A stretch of 64,000 bases of DNA from Lentzea pudingi. Its GTDB lineage: Bacteria; Actinomycetota; Actinomycetes; Mycobacteriales; Pseudonocardiaceae. The DNA lies in contig NZ_BMNC01000002.1 of the NCBI RefSeq assembly GCF_014646255.1, positions 310,001 through 374,000 of the forward strand, written 5' to 3'. Of the stretch, positions 30,047-39,057 are shown piece after piece (the stretch's first letter is position 1; each line of letters starts with the position of its first letter). A program made the position numbers and the translations under genes. The notes beneath the pieces are model-generated. The model did not search any database, was not told the origin of the DNA, and worked only from the letters and a program-made list of their open reading frames with translations.

Positions 30047-30085
30047 AAAAAACCCTCGACAACCCGAAGTTGGGTCGTGCGAGGG
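30047..30085 (-). terminator. attenuator terminator upstream of ilvB
   Basis: On the minus strand CCCTCG pairs with CGAGGG, the interior ACGACCC pairs with GGGTTGT, and TTTTTT follows: a full intrinsic terminator between the leader peptide and ilvB. Confidence 0.88.
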
Positions 30086-30111
30086 TCGCGCGTCGACGCA
30101 GGCTGTTCGGC

Positions 30112-30159
30112 TCAGGCGTCGACGCGCCTGAGAAGTACGAGAACGAGCGTGCGCTGCAT
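30112..30159 (-). CDS. ilvB leader peptide rich in Leu and Val codons
   Basis: The 15-residue ORF MQRTLVLVLLRRVDA contains CTC GTT CTC GTA CTT CTC in a row. Its end overlaps the palindrome GGCGTCGACGC, which recurs at about 30090-30100 and could form mutually exclusive stems before the terminator at 30047-30085. This is a typical branched-chain amino acid attenuator as known upstream of ilvB in actinobacteria. The predicted transcription start is only about 3 nt before the ATG, so the leader is probably translated without a Shine-Dalgarno sequence. Confidence 0.85.
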   Translation of the reverse strand: MQRTLVLVLLRRVDA

Positions 30160-30168
30160 GAAGCGGAC

Positions 30169-30196
30169 GTTATCGCCTCGCGCAAGAGTGCGTCAA
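30169..30196 (-). promoter_or_regulatory. ilvBNC promoter
   Basis: On the minus strand, -35 TTGACG (30196-30191) and -10 GATAAC (30174-30169) with a 16-nt spacer. Transcription would start near 30162, 3 nt before the leader ATG at 30159. Confidence 0.6.
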
Positions 30197-30244
30197 CTCT
30201 GCGGGATGGAATTCCCGGATCGTGGACGTGGAACAATCGTCCGG

Positions 30245-30700
30245 GTGAAGAAGCTGGTCTTTCGCATCCCGGCAACGGCCCTGCTCGCGGCGGGTCTGAT
30301 CGCCATCTGCGTCACCCCTGTGGCGTGGCTCGCTCCCGGGCTGCAAGCGCTCTACGTACTCCCGCTCGGCTACGCGTACTGGGTCCTGCGCAACCGCACG
30401 ACGGTCACCGAGGAGACGATCGTCGCGCGCGGGGTGTTCGGCACGACGACGCTCAGCTGGTCCGAGGTGAAGTCGATCCGGCTGGTGCAGAAGGGGTGGC
30501 TGCGGGCCGTCCGGGAGGACGCGTCCGAGGTGACGCTGCCCGCGGTGCGGTTCATGCACCTGCCGGCGCTGTCGCTGGTCAGCGGTGGGCGCGTGCCCGA
30601 CCCGACGATCACGGCGGAAGAACCCGCCGAGGTCGCGGAAGACGTGACCGAGGATGCCCCGAAAGTGGCGGAGGAGAAGTCCGTACAGTCGGAGAAGTGA
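30245..30700 (+). CDS. membrane PH-domain protein (Cfp6-like)
   Basis: A 151-residue protein. Two hydrophobic segments near the N terminus (ATALLAAGLIAICVTPVAWLA and LQALYVLPLGYAYWVL) are followed by a small bacterial PH-like domain (VTEETIVARGVFGTTTLSWSEVKSIRLVQKGWLRAVREDASEVTLPAV). The tail is acidic and Glu-rich. M. tuberculosis encodes the similar antigen Cfp6 (Rv3004) at the same place next to ilvB. The start is GTG 30245. The stop overlaps the next gene (GTGA), so it is coupled to the VKOR protein. The molecular function is unknown. Confidence 0.88.
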   Translation: MKKLVFRIPATALLAAGLIAICVTPVAWLAPGLQALYVLPLGYAYWVLRNRTTVTEETIVARGVFGTTTLSWSEVKSIRLVQKGWLRAVREDASEVTLPAVRFMHLPALSLVSGGRVPDPTITAEEPAEVAEDVTEDAPKVAEEKSVQSEK

Positions 30701-31122
30701 TCAAACGGGTTCCGCTGCTGAGCCTGCTGCTGTCCATCGCGGGCCTGCTGACCTCGGCTTATCTGACGTACACGCACTTCGACGCGAACGCGCTGCTGTG
30801 CTCGGCCGACGCCGTCATCGACTGCGGGACCGTGACCACGAGCGAGCAGTCGGAGTTGCTGGGCATCCCCGTCGCGTTCCTCGGGCTGGCCTTCTTCGCG
30901 TTCCTGACCGTGATCTGCCTCCCGTTCGCGTGGCGGGTCGACGCGCTCAGATGGGTGCGTCTCGCGGCGGTCGGCGTCGGCGTGCTGATGGTGGTCTACC
31001 TGGTGGCGGCCGAGTTCCTCATCATCGGCAAGATCTGCCTGTGGTGCACCGTCGTGCACGTGATCACGCTCGCACTGGCCTGTCTGCTGGTCTCCGCGAG
31101 TCTGCGCACAAGTAACCTTTGA
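30697..31122 (+). CDS. vitamin K epoxide reductase family protein
   Basis: A 141-residue integral membrane protein with four predicted helices. It has the VKOR active-site pair KICLWCTVVH (CxxC near residue 110) and the loop cysteines LLCSADAVIDCG (residues about 33-43). In actinobacteria VKOR replaces DsbB, re-oxidising periplasmic DsbA-type thiol oxidases via menaquinone. GTG 30697 overlaps the stop of the PH-protein gene. No DsbA is adjacent. Confidence 0.94.
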   Translation: MIKRVPLLSLLLSIAGLLTSAYLTYTHFDANALLCSADAVIDCGTVTTSEQSELLGIPVAFLGLAFFAFLTVICLPFAWRVDALRWVRLAAVGVGVLMVVYLVAAEFLIIGKICLWCTVVHVITLALACLLVSASLRTSNL

Positions 31123-31199
31123 GGCACCGCTCCCAGACTGGTGGACGCCTCACCCCCGCGTCCCGCGCGCATTTTTCTTGAACTGAATCTGGAGGAGCA

Positions 31200-33044
31200 G
31201 TGCCTCAGCTCCGCTCTCGCACCACCACGCACGGTCGCAACGCAGCCGGAGCCCGCGCGCTCTGGCGCGCCACCGGCATGACGGACAGCGACTTCGGCAA
31301 GCCCATCATCGCGATCGCCAACTCCTACACGCAGTTCGTGCCGGGCCACGTGCACCTGCGCGATCTCGGGGACATCGTGGCCGAGGCCGTGCGCGAGGCG
31401 GGTGGCGTGGCACGCGAGTTCCACACCATCGCGGTCGACGACGGCATCGCCATGGGCCACAGCGGGATGCTCTACTCGCTGCCCAGCCGCGAGATCATCG
31501 CCGACTCCGTCGAGTACATGGTCAACGCGCACCAGGCCGACGCGATCGTCTGCATCTCGAACTGCGACAAGATCACGCCCGGCATGCTCAACGCGGCCAT
31601 GCGCCTCAACATCCCCGTCGTGTTCGTGTCCGGTGGCCCGATGGAGGCCGGCAAGGCCGTCGTCGTCGAGGGTGTCGCCGTCGCGCCGACGGACCTGATC
31701 ACCGCGATCTCCGCGTCGGCCTCCCCCGCGGTGAGCGAGGAAGGCCTCTCCGAGGTCGAGCGCTCCGCGTGCCCGACGTGCGGTTCCTGCTCCGGCATGT
31801 TCACCGCGAACTCCATGAACTGCCTCACCGAGGCCCTCGGGCTCTCCCTGCCGGGCAACGGTTCGACGCTGGCCACGCACGCCGCGCGCCGCGAGCTGTT
31901 CTCCGAGGCCGGTCGCGTGGTCGTGGAGCTGTGCAGGCGCTGGTACGGCGAGGACGACGAGTCGGCACTGCCGCGGTCGATCGCGAACCGCAAGGCGTTC
32001 GAGAACGCGATGGCGCTCGACATGGCCATGGGCGGCTCGACCAACACGGTGCTGCACATCCTCGCCGCCGCGCAGGAGGGCGAGATCGACTTCACGCTGC
32101 AGGACATCGACGACCTGTCCCGCCGCGTGCCGTGCCTGTCGAAGGTGTCGCCGAACTCCGACTACCACATGGAGGACGTGCACCGGGCCGGTGGAATCCC
32201 CGCGCTGCTGGGCGAGCTCTACCGCGCGGGCCTGCTCAACGACGACGTCACGTCGGTGCACACGCCGACGATGGCGGAGTGGCTCGGCAAGTGGGACATC
32301 CGCGCCGAGAACCCGTCCGCCGAGGCGATCGAGCTGTTCCACGCCGCCCCCGGCGGTGTGCGCACGACCGAGGCGTTCTCGACGTCGAACCGCTGGTCCT
32401 CTTTGGACACCGACGCGGCCGGTGGCTGCATCCGCGACGACGCGCACGCCTACACCCGTGACGGCGGCCTGAACGTGCTGCGCGGCAACCTGGCCGAGCG
32501 CGGCGCGATCATCAAGTCCGCGGGCATCGACGAGGAGCTGTGGCACTTCGAGGGCCCGGCGCGCGTCGTCGAGTCCCAGGAGCAGGCCGTCTCGGCGATC
32601 CTGAACAAGGAGATCCAGGCGGGCGAGGTGCTGGTCGTGCGCTACGAGGGCCCGTCCGGCGGCCCCGGCATGCAGGAGATGCTGCACCCGACGGCGTTCC
32701 TCAAGGGTTCGGGTCTCGGCAAGAAGTGCGCGCTGATCACGGACGGCCGGTTCTCCGGCGGTTCGTCGGGCCTGTCGATCGGCCACATCTCGCCGGAGGC
32801 GGCGGGCGGCGGCACGATCGGCCTGGTCGAGAACGGCGACCGGATCCTGATCGACGTCCACGAGCGCAAGCTCGAACTGCTGGTGGACGCCGACGTGCTG
32901 GCCGAGCGCCGCGCGAAGATGGAGGCGTCGGAACGGCCGTGGCAGCCGGTCGACCGGATCCGCCCGGTGACGGCGGCACTGCGGGCGTACGCGCGGATGG
33001 CGACGGACGCGTCCACGGGTGCCGTGCGCAACCCGGACCTCTAG
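31200..33044 (+). CDS. ilvD: dihydroxy-acid dehydratase
   Basis: IlvD dehydrates dihydroxyisovalerate and dihydroxymethylvalerate, the third shared step of Val/Ile synthesis. The product is 614 residues. Cluster-associated cysteines are Cys122 ([11 protein letters not shown]) and those in [18 protein letters not shown] (191-197). Sequence and length follow the E. coli-type [4Fe-4S] enzyme closely ([20 protein letters not shown] at the start) rather than the shorter [2Fe-2S] type. The start is GTG 31200 with GGAGG upstream. It is plus strand, separate from ilvBNC. Confidence 0.96.
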   Translation: MPQLRSRTTTHGRNAAGARALWRATGMTDSDFGKPIIAIANSYTQFVPGHVHLRDLGDIVAEAVREAGGVAREFHTIAVDDGIAMGHSGMLYSLPSREIIADSVEYMVNAHQADAIVCISNCDKITPGMLNAAMRLNIPVVFVSGGPMEAGKAVVVEGVAVAPTDLITAISASASPAVSEEGLSEVERSACPTCGSCSGMFTANSMNCLTEALGLSLPGNGSTLATHAARRELFSEAGRVVVELCRRWYGEDDESALPRSIANRKAFENAMALDMAMGGSTNTVLHILAAAQEGEIDFTLQDIDDLSRRVPCLSKVSPNSDYHMEDVHRAGGIPALLGELYRAGLLNDDVTSVHTPTMAEWLGKWDIRAENPSAEAIELFHAAPGGVRTTEAFSTSNRWSSLDTDAAGGCIRDDAHAYTRDGGLNVLRGNLAERGAIIKSAGIDEELWHFEGPARVVESQEQAVSAILNKEIQAGEVLVVRYEGPSGGPGMQEMLHPTAFLKGSGLGKKCALITDGRFSGGSSGLSIGHISPEAAGGGTIGLVENGDRILIDVHERKLELLVDADVLAERRAKMEASERPWQPVDRIRPVTAALRAYARMATDASTGAVRNPDL

Positions 33045-33283
33045 AGAACTGCTGAAAGCGCCATAAAAGCGCCGAACACGAGCCAGCCCGTCAGCGGTCC
33101 GCTGACGGGCTGCTCCGTCTTCTTGACCATGACACCGGCGACGACGAGGCCCGCGAGCAGGCCCAGCGGCGGGAGCAGCGACTTCGCGGTGAGGCCGAAC
33201 GGGAACGCCACGAGGTAGACGACCGGGATCCCGACCACCAGCAGGGCGAGCTGGAGCAGCGCTCCCGTCAGGTTCTTCCGCAT
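33041..33283 (-). CDS. small membrane protein, unknown function
   Basis: 80 residues from ATG 33283 with three hydrophobic segments ([58 protein letters not shown]) and short basic loops. It starts 10 nt after the DoxX stop on the same strand, so it is probably in the DoxX operon. The last 4 nt overlap the convergent ilvD stop. No family is recognised. Confidence 0.75.
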   Translation of the reverse strand: MRKNLTGALLQLALLVVGIPVVYLVAFPFGLTAKSLLPPLGLLAGLVVAGVMVKKTEQPVSGPLTGWLVFGAFMALSAVL

Positions 33284-33293
33284 CCGAGAGTTC

Positions 33294-34022
33294 TTACCGG
33301 AAGACGAAGTACGTCACCGCGGCGCCGCCGATGCCGATCACCAGCGCGATGAACCCGGCCACCAGCGGGTGGCGGAACCAGCTTCGGTTGTAGTCCAGCG
33401 CGGCCCGGCCGGGCCCGGCGAACAGCGCCGCGAACGCCATGCCCGCGAGCGCCAGCTCCAGCTCGACGCCGTTCGGGCCGAAGAAGCCACCCTTGTACTG
33501 CAGCGCGATGACGTTGGCCATCACCGCGAGCAGGCCCGCCGCCGCGAGCGGCGTGAAGAGGCCCAGCACGAGCAGACCGCCACCGACCAGCTCGGTGATG
33601 CCCGTGACCCAGGCGAGGACCACGGACTCGCGGTAGCCCATCTTCTCGAGCGACTGCGCGAAGCCGTTGATGCCGGGGCCGCCGAAGAGCCCGAAGACCT
33701 TCTGCAGGCCGTGCAGCACGAAGATGCCACCGAGCACCGCCCGCAGCCCGAGCAGCCCGATGTCCGGGCCGGCGGTCCAGCCGAACTTCTTGCGCTCGTC
33801 CTCGAACGGGTCGTCGTCGCGAGAGTCCACAGTGGACTTGTCCAGCGGCGTGTAGGCCGTCGTGTCGAACGACTTCGTGGTCGAGTCGTACGGCGACAGG
33901 ACGTCCGACCCGGCTCTGGTCGTGCCGTCGTCGAAGTGGTGCACTCCCCCTCCGCTGCTCGAGTAGAACGAGTCGTCGGAGAAAGCGCTCGAACTCGCCG
34001 AGCCTTTGTCGTGAGTAGCCAC
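33294..34022 (-). CDS. DoxX family membrane protein
   Basis: 242 residues. The first 80 are polar, Ser/Asp/Thr-rich and probably disordered (SSSAFSDDSFYSSSGGG). The DoxX domain follows: GLLGLRAVLGGIFVLHGLQKVFGLFGGPG, WVTGITELVGGGLLVLGLFTPLAAAGLLAVM and further helices. DoxX proteins associate with superoxide and thiol stress systems (MRC complex with SodA/SseA in mycobacteria). A DoxX gene is at the same relative place in M. tuberculosis (Rv3005c). The partner here is the 80-aa membrane protein downstream. Confidence 0.9.
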   Translation of the reverse strand: MATHDKGSASSSAFSDDSFYSSSGGGVHHFDDGTTRAGSDVLSPYDSTTKSFDTTAYTPLDKSTVDSRDDDPFEDERKKFGWTAGPDIGLLGLRAVLGGIFVLHGLQKVFGLFGGPGINGFAQSLEKMGYRESVVLAWVTGITELVGGGLLVLGLFTPLAAAGLLAVMANVIALQYKGGFFGPNGVELELALAGMAFAALFAGPGRAALDYNRSWFRHPLVAGFIALVIGIGGAAVTYFVFR

Positions 34023-34091
34023 GCCCGCACGCTAGGGGGCCTCGTGCGGGCGCGCGAGAGCCGAACGGCAGCCCAGTTTCACCCAGTTGGA

Positions 34092-35006
34092 CTAATAGGT
34101 CCCGTGGACCAGATTGCGCGGTTCGTCCCCCGCCGCGAACCGGGCGATCTCAGCGGTGGCGATGGCGTACGCACGACGTCCGCTCCCGGTGCACGACCCG
34201 GCCACGTGCGGGGTCAGGAACAGGCCCGGCGCGGTCCACAGTGGATGATCGGCCGGCAGCGGTTCGGGATCGGTCACGTCGAGGGCCGCGCGCAGCCGTC
34301 CCGAGGTCAGTTCGGCGAGCAACGCGTCGGTGTCCACGACCGGGCCGCGCGCGCCGTTGACCAGGATCGCGCCGTCCTTCATCGCGGCCAGGAACTTGGC
34401 GTCGACGAGGTGCCGGGTCTCCTCCGTCATGGGCGTGAAGATCACCACGGCGTCGAACTCGGGCAGCAACGAAGGCAGCTCGTCCTGGCCGTGCACGCCT
34501 TCCCTGGCGGTGCGGCCCACGAGCGTGGCGGAGGCGTTGAACGGTTCCAGGCGCCTGCGCAGCTGCTCACCGAGGTCACCGGCGCCGACGATCAAGACCT
34601 TCTTGTCCTGCAACGTGTCCGTGCCGTGGTAATCCCAGCGGCCCTCGACGCGCGCCTTCTCGAAGACGAAGAAGTCCCGGTAGATCGCGATCAACGCACC
34701 GATGGCCCACTCCGCCGTGCTGCCGCCGTGCGCGCCACGGGCCGTGGACAGCATCACACCGTCGGGCACCTTGCCGACGAAGTTCTCGGCGCCGGCGCTG
34801 AGCAGCTGCACGAGCTTGAGGTTCGGCAGCTGCCCGAACACCTCACGCGGGTCGGTGCCCGAGAGGAACCTCGGGATCAGGACCTCGGCGTCGCGCCCCT
34901 CCGACGGCAACGGCTCCCCCGGCACGTAGCGGACCGGCCGGACACCGTCCACCTGGGACAGCGCTTGAACTCCGAGATCATCTGGCACGAGCACGGTGAG
35001 CGTCAC
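34092..35006 (-). CDS. D-isomer-specific 2-hydroxyacid dehydrogenase
   Basis: A SerA/GyaR-fold NAD(P) dehydrogenase of 304 residues. The nucleotide-binding motif is VLIVGAGDLGEQLRRRLEPF; FTPMTEETRHLVDAKFLAAMKDGAILVNGARGPVVDTDAL and the catalytic His in LFLTPHVAGSCTG are present. GTG 35006 is proposed (MTLTVLVPDDLGVQAL), because the alternative ATG 35036 would overlap the start of the divergent hydrolase. In either case the two genes share a very short promoter region. The substrate is unknown; phosphoglycerate is unlikely since serA is present and the ACT domain is absent. Confidence 0.9.
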   Translation of the reverse strand: MTLTVLVPDDLGVQALSQVDGVRPVRYVPGEPLPSEGRDAEVLIPRFLSGTDPREVFGQLPNLKLVQLLSAGAENFVGKVPDGVMLSTARGAHGGSTAEWAIGALIAIYRDFFVFEKARVEGRWDYHGTDTLQDKKVLIVGAGDLGEQLRRRLEPFNASATLVGRTAREGVHGQDELPSLLPEFDAVVIFTPMTEETRHLVDAKFLAAMKDGAILVNGARGPVVDTDALLAELTSGRLRAALDVTDPEPLPADHPLWTAPGLFLTPHVAGSCTGSGRRAYAIATAEIARFAAGDEPRNLVHGTY

Positions 35007-35034
35007 CAGGTCAACGTACGTCAGAATGTTGGTC

Positions 35035-35913
35035 ATGCGGGAGCGCGACGTCATTGCGTGGGACGGCACGAAGATCCGGACGTGGCAGGTCCCCGGCGAG
35101 GGGACACCGGTGCTGCTGTGCCCCGGCGTGGGGTCCGGCCCCGAGTCGTGGCCGTCGCTGACCGGCCGCGAGGGCCTGCTCAGCTGGTACATGCGCGGCA
35201 CGATGGGCTCGGACCGGCCGGTCGACGAGCGCAACATCTCGCTGGACGACCACGTGTCGGACGCGATCGCCGCGCTGGACGACGCGGGGGTCGAGCGGTG
35301 CGTCGTCATGGGCTGGTCGATGGGCGTGACGATCGCGGCCGAACTGGCGCTGCGGCATCCGGAACGGGTGGCGGGCCTGCTGCTCGTCGCCGGTGCGCCC
35401 GGTGACTCGTTCGACGCCATGTTGCCGCTCGTCCCCAGGAACGTCCGCAGGGTCGTCGGGCTGACGGGCGCGAAGCTGTTGCAGCAGGCCGGTCCGGTGC
35501 TGGACAGGGTGCTGCACCACCTCCCGGTCACGGACGCGACGACGTTCCTGTTGCGGCACAGCGGCGTGATCAAGCCGTCGAGCGACCCGAAGGCCGTCAC
35601 GCACGCGGTGAGCCGGTTCCTGCAGCACGACTGGCGCTGGTACTTCACGCTGGCCCTCGCCCTGGGCGCGACGCCGCGCCAGGACCTGAGCCCGATCGTG
35701 TGCCCGGTCACACTGCTCGCCGGGCGGGACGACGTGCTGGCGACGACGGAGAGCATGTCCGGGCCGGTCGGTTCGCTGCCCCAGGCGCGGCTGCGGGTGC
35801 TGCCGTGCAGCCACTACCTGCCGCTCGAGGCACCCGAGGTGGTCAGCGACGAGCTCGACCTCCTGCTCGACCGGGTCCACGCGGTCGACTTCGCCACGTC
35901 GGGGAGAAGTTGA
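35035..35913 (+). CDS. alpha/beta hydrolase
   Basis: A 292-residue alpha/beta-fold hydrolase. The nucleophile elbow is VMGWSMGVTIAAELALRHPERVAGLLLVAG (Ser near residue 98), with catalytic Asp in LLAGRDDVLA and His in LPCSHYLPLEAPE. No signal peptide, so cytoplasmic. ATG 35035 (MRERDVIAWDG) is used. It diverges from the hydroxyacid dehydrogenase with about 28 nt between the proposed starts, so at least one transcript is probably leaderless. Esterase or lactonase activity is plausible but not shown. Confidence 0.9.
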   Translation: MRERDVIAWDGTKIRTWQVPGEGTPVLLCPGVGSGPESWPSLTGREGLLSWYMRGTMGSDRPVDERNISLDDHVSDAIAALDDAGVERCVVMGWSMGVTIAAELALRHPERVAGLLLVAGAPGDSFDAMLPLVPRNVRRVVGLTGAKLLQQAGPVLDRVLHHLPVTDATTFLLRHSGVIKPSSDPKAVTHAVSRFLQHDWRWYFTLALALGATPRQDLSPIVCPVTLLAGRDDVLATTESMSGPVGSLPQARLRVLPCSHYLPLEAPEVVSDELDLLLDRVHAVDFATSGRS

Positions 35914-35948
35914 CTTCGGGTTCACGGTCGCGCGCCTAACCTGGGGTC

Positions 35949-37106
35949 GTGGTTCGTTCCGTTGCGTTGCTGACCGCCGCCTGCCTGCTGGCAGGGGGCT
36001 GCGCGAGCTTTCCCGACGAGCCGGCGCCGACGCAGTGGAGCGTGCAACCACAGCTGACCCCGCAGGCGGGGCCGAAGCCGGAGCTGCCGGGTGAGTACCG
36101 CCCGACGCCGGGCGACCCGGGCCGCAACCCGGCGCCGCAGAGCGTGCCGCCGCCGCAGGGCTGCAAGGACTACCACCCGGCCGTCGTGGCCACGTGCCTC
36201 AACCCCGTCACGGGCGTCGCCCCGATCGGCGCGGACGCGAAGGGCGGGGTCGCGGCGTACGCGACCGAGCGGGGCGGGCGTCTGCTCAAGGTCACCAAGG
36301 ACGTCGACCCGGTCGTGGTCGCCCAGATCGAGGCCGACGCGTCGACCGACGGCGGCCTGACGGGCCTGACGCTGTCGGCGACGTTCGCGGAGGACCAGCT
36401 CGCGTACGTCTACGTCACGACGGCGACGGACAACCGGGTGCTGCGCATCGCGCCCGGTGACACGCCCAAGCCGATCCTCACCGGCATCCCGAAGGGCCCG
36501 TCGGGCAACCGCGGTGTGCTGGCGAGCGACCGCAAGGGCGCGATCCTCGTCGCGACCGGTGACGCCGGGAACCCCGCGCTGGCGGCCGACCCGAACTCGC
36601 TGGCGGGCAAGGTGCTGCGCATCGACGGTTCCGGCCAGCCCGCCCAGGGCAACCCGACGGCCGGCAGCGCGGTCGTCTCGTCCGGGCTGCGGCTGCCCGG
36701 CGGCCTGTGCGTCTCCGCGGACAGCTCGAAGGTCTGGGTGACGGACTGGGCCGCGACCGCCGACGTGGTCTACCGCGTCCAGCCGGGCAAGCTCGGCGAG
36801 GCCGCGTGGAGCTGGCCGGACAGGCCCGGCGTGATGGGCTGCTCGTCGTACTCGGACCTGCTGAGCGTGGCCACGTCCAAGACGCCCGGCATGCAGGAGC
36901 TGTCGATGAACGCCGCCGGCGCCTTCACCGGCAAGCCCCAGCTCACGATGCAGCAGGACGGCTTCGGCCTGCTCGGGCCGGTGGAGATGCTCAACGAGTC
37001 GGCGTCGCTGGTCGGCACCGTCAACAAGGCCGGTGGTCAGCCCATGTCGTCGGACGACAGGGTCGCCATCGTCATCCGTCAGGACGCGGGCGGCACTAAG
37101 GACTGA
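35949..37106 (+). CDS. LppZ-like lipoprotein, sorbosone dehydrogenase-type propeller
   Basis: 385 residues. The lipoprotein signal is MVRSVALLTAACLLAGGC (lipobox LAGGC). A Pro-rich linker (to about residue 70) and a six-bladed propeller of the glucose/sorbosone dehydrogenase type follow (GLTGLTLSATFAEDQLAYVYVTTATDNRVLRI; NRGVLASDRKGAILVATGDAG; SLAGKVLRIDGSG). M. tuberculosis LppZ (Rv3006) is the positional and structural counterpart. Enzyme activity is unproven; cofactor residues cannot be judged here. The start is GTG 35949. It ends inside the convergent LysR gene (11-bp overlap). Confidence 0.88.
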   Translation: MVRSVALLTAACLLAGGCASFPDEPAPTQWSVQPQLTPQAGPKPELPGEYRPTPGDPGRNPAPQSVPPPQGCKDYHPAVVATCLNPVTGVAPIGADAKGGVAAYATERGGRLLKVTKDVDPVVVAQIEADASTDGGLTGLTLSATFAEDQLAYVYVTTATDNRVLRIAPGDTPKPILTGIPKGPSGNRGVLASDRKGAILVATGDAGNPALAADPNSLAGKVLRIDGSGQPAQGNPTAGSAVVSSGLRLPGGLCVSADSSKVWVTDWAATADVVYRVQPGKLGEAAWSWPDRPGVMGCSSYSDLLSVATSKTPGMQELSMNAAGAFTGKPQLTMQQDGFGLLGPVEMLNESASLVGTVNKAGGQPMSSDDRVAIVIRQDAGGTKD

Positions 37107-38043
37107 GGGCGAACCGCTCTCCTCCGTCGCGCCACCAGCGCGCGTAGACCTCGCTCTCCTCCACCAGCTTCAGATAACCCGTGGCGACCTGCTCGCACAG
37201 GTCGTCGACCTCCTCGGCGACCGGTGCGTCCGTGCGCCAGGCCAGCACGACCTCGCGCACCAGCGGGTTCCCCGTGACCGGCAGGCGCGCGACGCCGGGC
37301 GGGGTGCCGCCGACCGGGTAGAGCGGGCAGACCGCGCCGGAATCCCTGATCAACGTGAGTGCGACGTGCGCCTCGCTGCTGAAGTGCGCGATCCGCTGTT
37401 CGAAGCCGCTCGCCGCGCACTCGCGGGCGAAGTGGGCGTTCATGCCGCTGTCGTCGGGCTCGGGCATGACCCACTTGTCGTCCGCCAGGGCTTCCAGCGC
37501 GATCTCGGGCTGCCGTGCGTGCGGGTGCTGCTCGGGCACCCCGACGAACAGCGGTTCGCGGGTGAGCAGGCGATGGCCGACGTTCGGCGGAAGGGTCAGC
37601 GGAGTTCCGGGGAATCGCCGCAGGACGGCGATGTCGAGTTCGCCGGTCGTGAGCAACGCGGTGAGCGTGCCCGTCTCCTTGATGGTGCGACTCGTGACGT
37701 TGTCTTTCAACGCAGCCGCGAGTAGTCCGAAGTGATGAGCCGGAATTCCCGCGAGCCTGGTAGGAGCGCTGGCGCATTGCGCGTTACGGCGCGTTACGCG
37801 TTCCAGCGTGACGAGCTGGGTGAGCATCGACCGCGCTTCCTGCACGAAGTCCTGACCGGTCGGCGTGAGCTTGACGCCGTCGGCCGAGCGCAGGAACAAC
37901 GTGCCGCCCAGGTGGTCCTCGATGCGTTTGAGCTGCGTCGTCACCGCTGGCTGGGTCAGGTGGAGCCGGGCGGCGGCCTTGCGCATGCTCCCGCAGTCGG
38001 CGATCGCCACGACCAGTTCGAGATGCCGCACTTCCAGACGCAT
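37096..38043 (-). CDS. LysR family transcriptional regulator
   Basis: 315 residues. The N-terminal HTH reads LEVRHLELVVAIADCGSMRKAAARLHLTQPAVTTQLKRIEDHLGGTLFLRSADGVKLTPTGQDF, followed by a type 2 periplasmic-binding-like effector domain. ATG 38043 is used; longer in-frame starts run antisense through the next gene. It is divergent from the JAB-like gene with a 52-bp intergenic region containing ATGTTATCGCTCAATGTAAT (38051-38070), a plausible T-N11-A LysR box. It probably controls the three-gene operon to its right. The inducer is unknown. Confidence 0.93.
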   Translation of the reverse strand: MRLEVRHLELVVAIADCGSMRKAAARLHLTQPAVTTQLKRIEDHLGGTLFLRSADGVKLTPTGQDFVQEARSMLTQLVTLERVTRRNAQCASAPTRLAGIPAHHFGLLAAALKDNVTSRTIKETGTLTALLTTGELDIAVLRRFPGTPLTLPPNVGHRLLTREPLFVGVPEQHPHARQPEIALEALADDKWVMPEPDDSGMNAHFARECAASGFEQRIAHFSSEAHVALTLIRDSGAVCPLYPVGGTPPGVARLPVTGNPLVREVVLAWRTDAPVAEEVDDLCEQVATGYLKLVEESEVYARWWRDGGERFALSP

Positions 38044-38095
38044 GAGCCCGATGTTATCGCTCAATGTAATAGGGCCGACACCCTTCGTCATCGAT

Positions 38096-38692
38096 ATGTT
38101 CGACTGCGTGATGGAATTGGCCGAGCGCCCAGCACGCACTGACGCGGTGCTGTTTTCGGATCGCGCTGTGAAGACGTTTCTGGAGGCCGCGTCCGCCGAA
38201 TACTCGTTCATCACCGAGGACGAGCCGAGACCGTGTTTCGCGGTGCTGCTCGGCCGGTCCGCAGGCACCGAGGCCGTGGTGTCCGAGGTGGCGTTCGGCC
38301 GCAACGCGCGCCTGACGGACCCCTCGGCACGGGAGGAGTTCGCGGCGACGATCGTGCCCCGGTTCGGCACGGCGTACGAGAACCCGGTGCGCGCGTGGTG
38401 GTTCAACCCCGCCGACCTGCTGACGATCACGCGGGCGGCGGACGCGCGGGACCTGGACGTGCTCGGCTCGATCCACCTGCACCCGGACTGGCACCGGCTG
38501 GGCCCTGAGTGCGAGCGGGACCGGCCGTTGAGCGACAGCCCGACACCGATGGACGAGCACATGTTCCGCAACAGCGGATGGCCCGTGAACGTCGTCTGTT
38601 ACCTCGAACGCCGCCATGGCGGCCTCTACTACTCGCTTGCCGCATGGGACGCGTCGTGCCTGCGCCTGCCGTTGAGGATGAACCACTCATGA
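38096..38692 (+). CDS. JAB/MPN-like protein
   Basis: 198 residues from ATG 38096. The start (AVLFSDRAVKTFLEAASAEYSF, then PCFAVLLGR) and the motif LGSIHLHPDWHRLG followed by SPTPMDEHM resemble the JAMM zinc site of JAB domains (HxH then S..D). The usual catalytic Glu before the first strand motif is not obvious, and a longer insertion separates HxH from the Asp, so activity is uncertain. JAB proteases process ubiquitin-like or sulfur-carrier proteins, but none is encoded nearby. It overlaps the next gene by ATGA and is divergent from LysR. Family assignment is moderate. Confidence 0.65.
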   Translation: MFDCVMELAERPARTDAVLFSDRAVKTFLEAASAEYSFITEDEPRPCFAVLLGRSAGTEAVVSEVAFGRNARLTDPSAREEFAATIVPRFGTAYENPVRAWWFNPADLLTITRAADARDLDVLGSIHLHPDWHRLGPECERDRPLSDSPTPMDEHMFRNSGWPVNVVCYLERRHGGLYYSLAAWDASCLRLPLRMNHS

Positions 38693-39057
38693 CCGAACAG
38701 ATCTACGCGCTGTGGCACCGCATGGAGCAGGGCTGGGCGGCCGGGGACAGCACCGCGTTCGCGTCCGTCTTCGCCGAGGACGTCGACTTCGTGACCGTGC
38801 GCGGTGAGGAGCTGTTCGGACGCCGCGCGGTGGCGCTGGGCCACGGGCAGCTCTTCGCCGGGCCGTACCGCGACACGAAGCTGACCGCGGAGATCAGCCT
38901 GATCAGGCCGCTGACCTCGGAGATCTCGGTCGTGCACGTCACGTCCTCCATCGCACCGGCGGGCATCACCACCCACGCGCAGGCCGTCGTCGTGCGGCGT
39001 TCCGGCGGTTGGGAGATCGCCGCGTTCCACAACATGATCCCGAAGGGACAGTCATGA
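38689..39057 (+). CDS. SgcJ/EcaC family (SnoaL-like) protein
   Basis: 122 residues of NTF2-like fold (YALWHRMEQGWAAGDSTAFASVFAEDVDFVTVRGEELFGRRAVALGHGQLFAGPYRDTKL...). This pattern is typical of SgcJ/EcaC-type proteins, often found in natural product clusters with unclear catalytic role. It starts at ATG 38689 overlapping the JAB-like stop (ATGA) and ends overlapping the VOC gene, so the three are tightly coupled. Confidence 0.88.
   Translation: MTEQIYALWHRMEQGWAAGDSTAFASVFAEDVDFVTVRGEELFGRRAVALGHGQLFAGPYRDTKLTAEISLIRPLTSEISVVHVTSSIAPAGITTHAQAVVVRRSGGWEIAAFHNMIPKGQS

Noticed and set aside
31123..31199. Attenuator upstream of ilvD
   Set aside because: TGAGGC and GCCTCA can pair, but there is no leader ORF with branched-chain codons and no T-tailed terminator.
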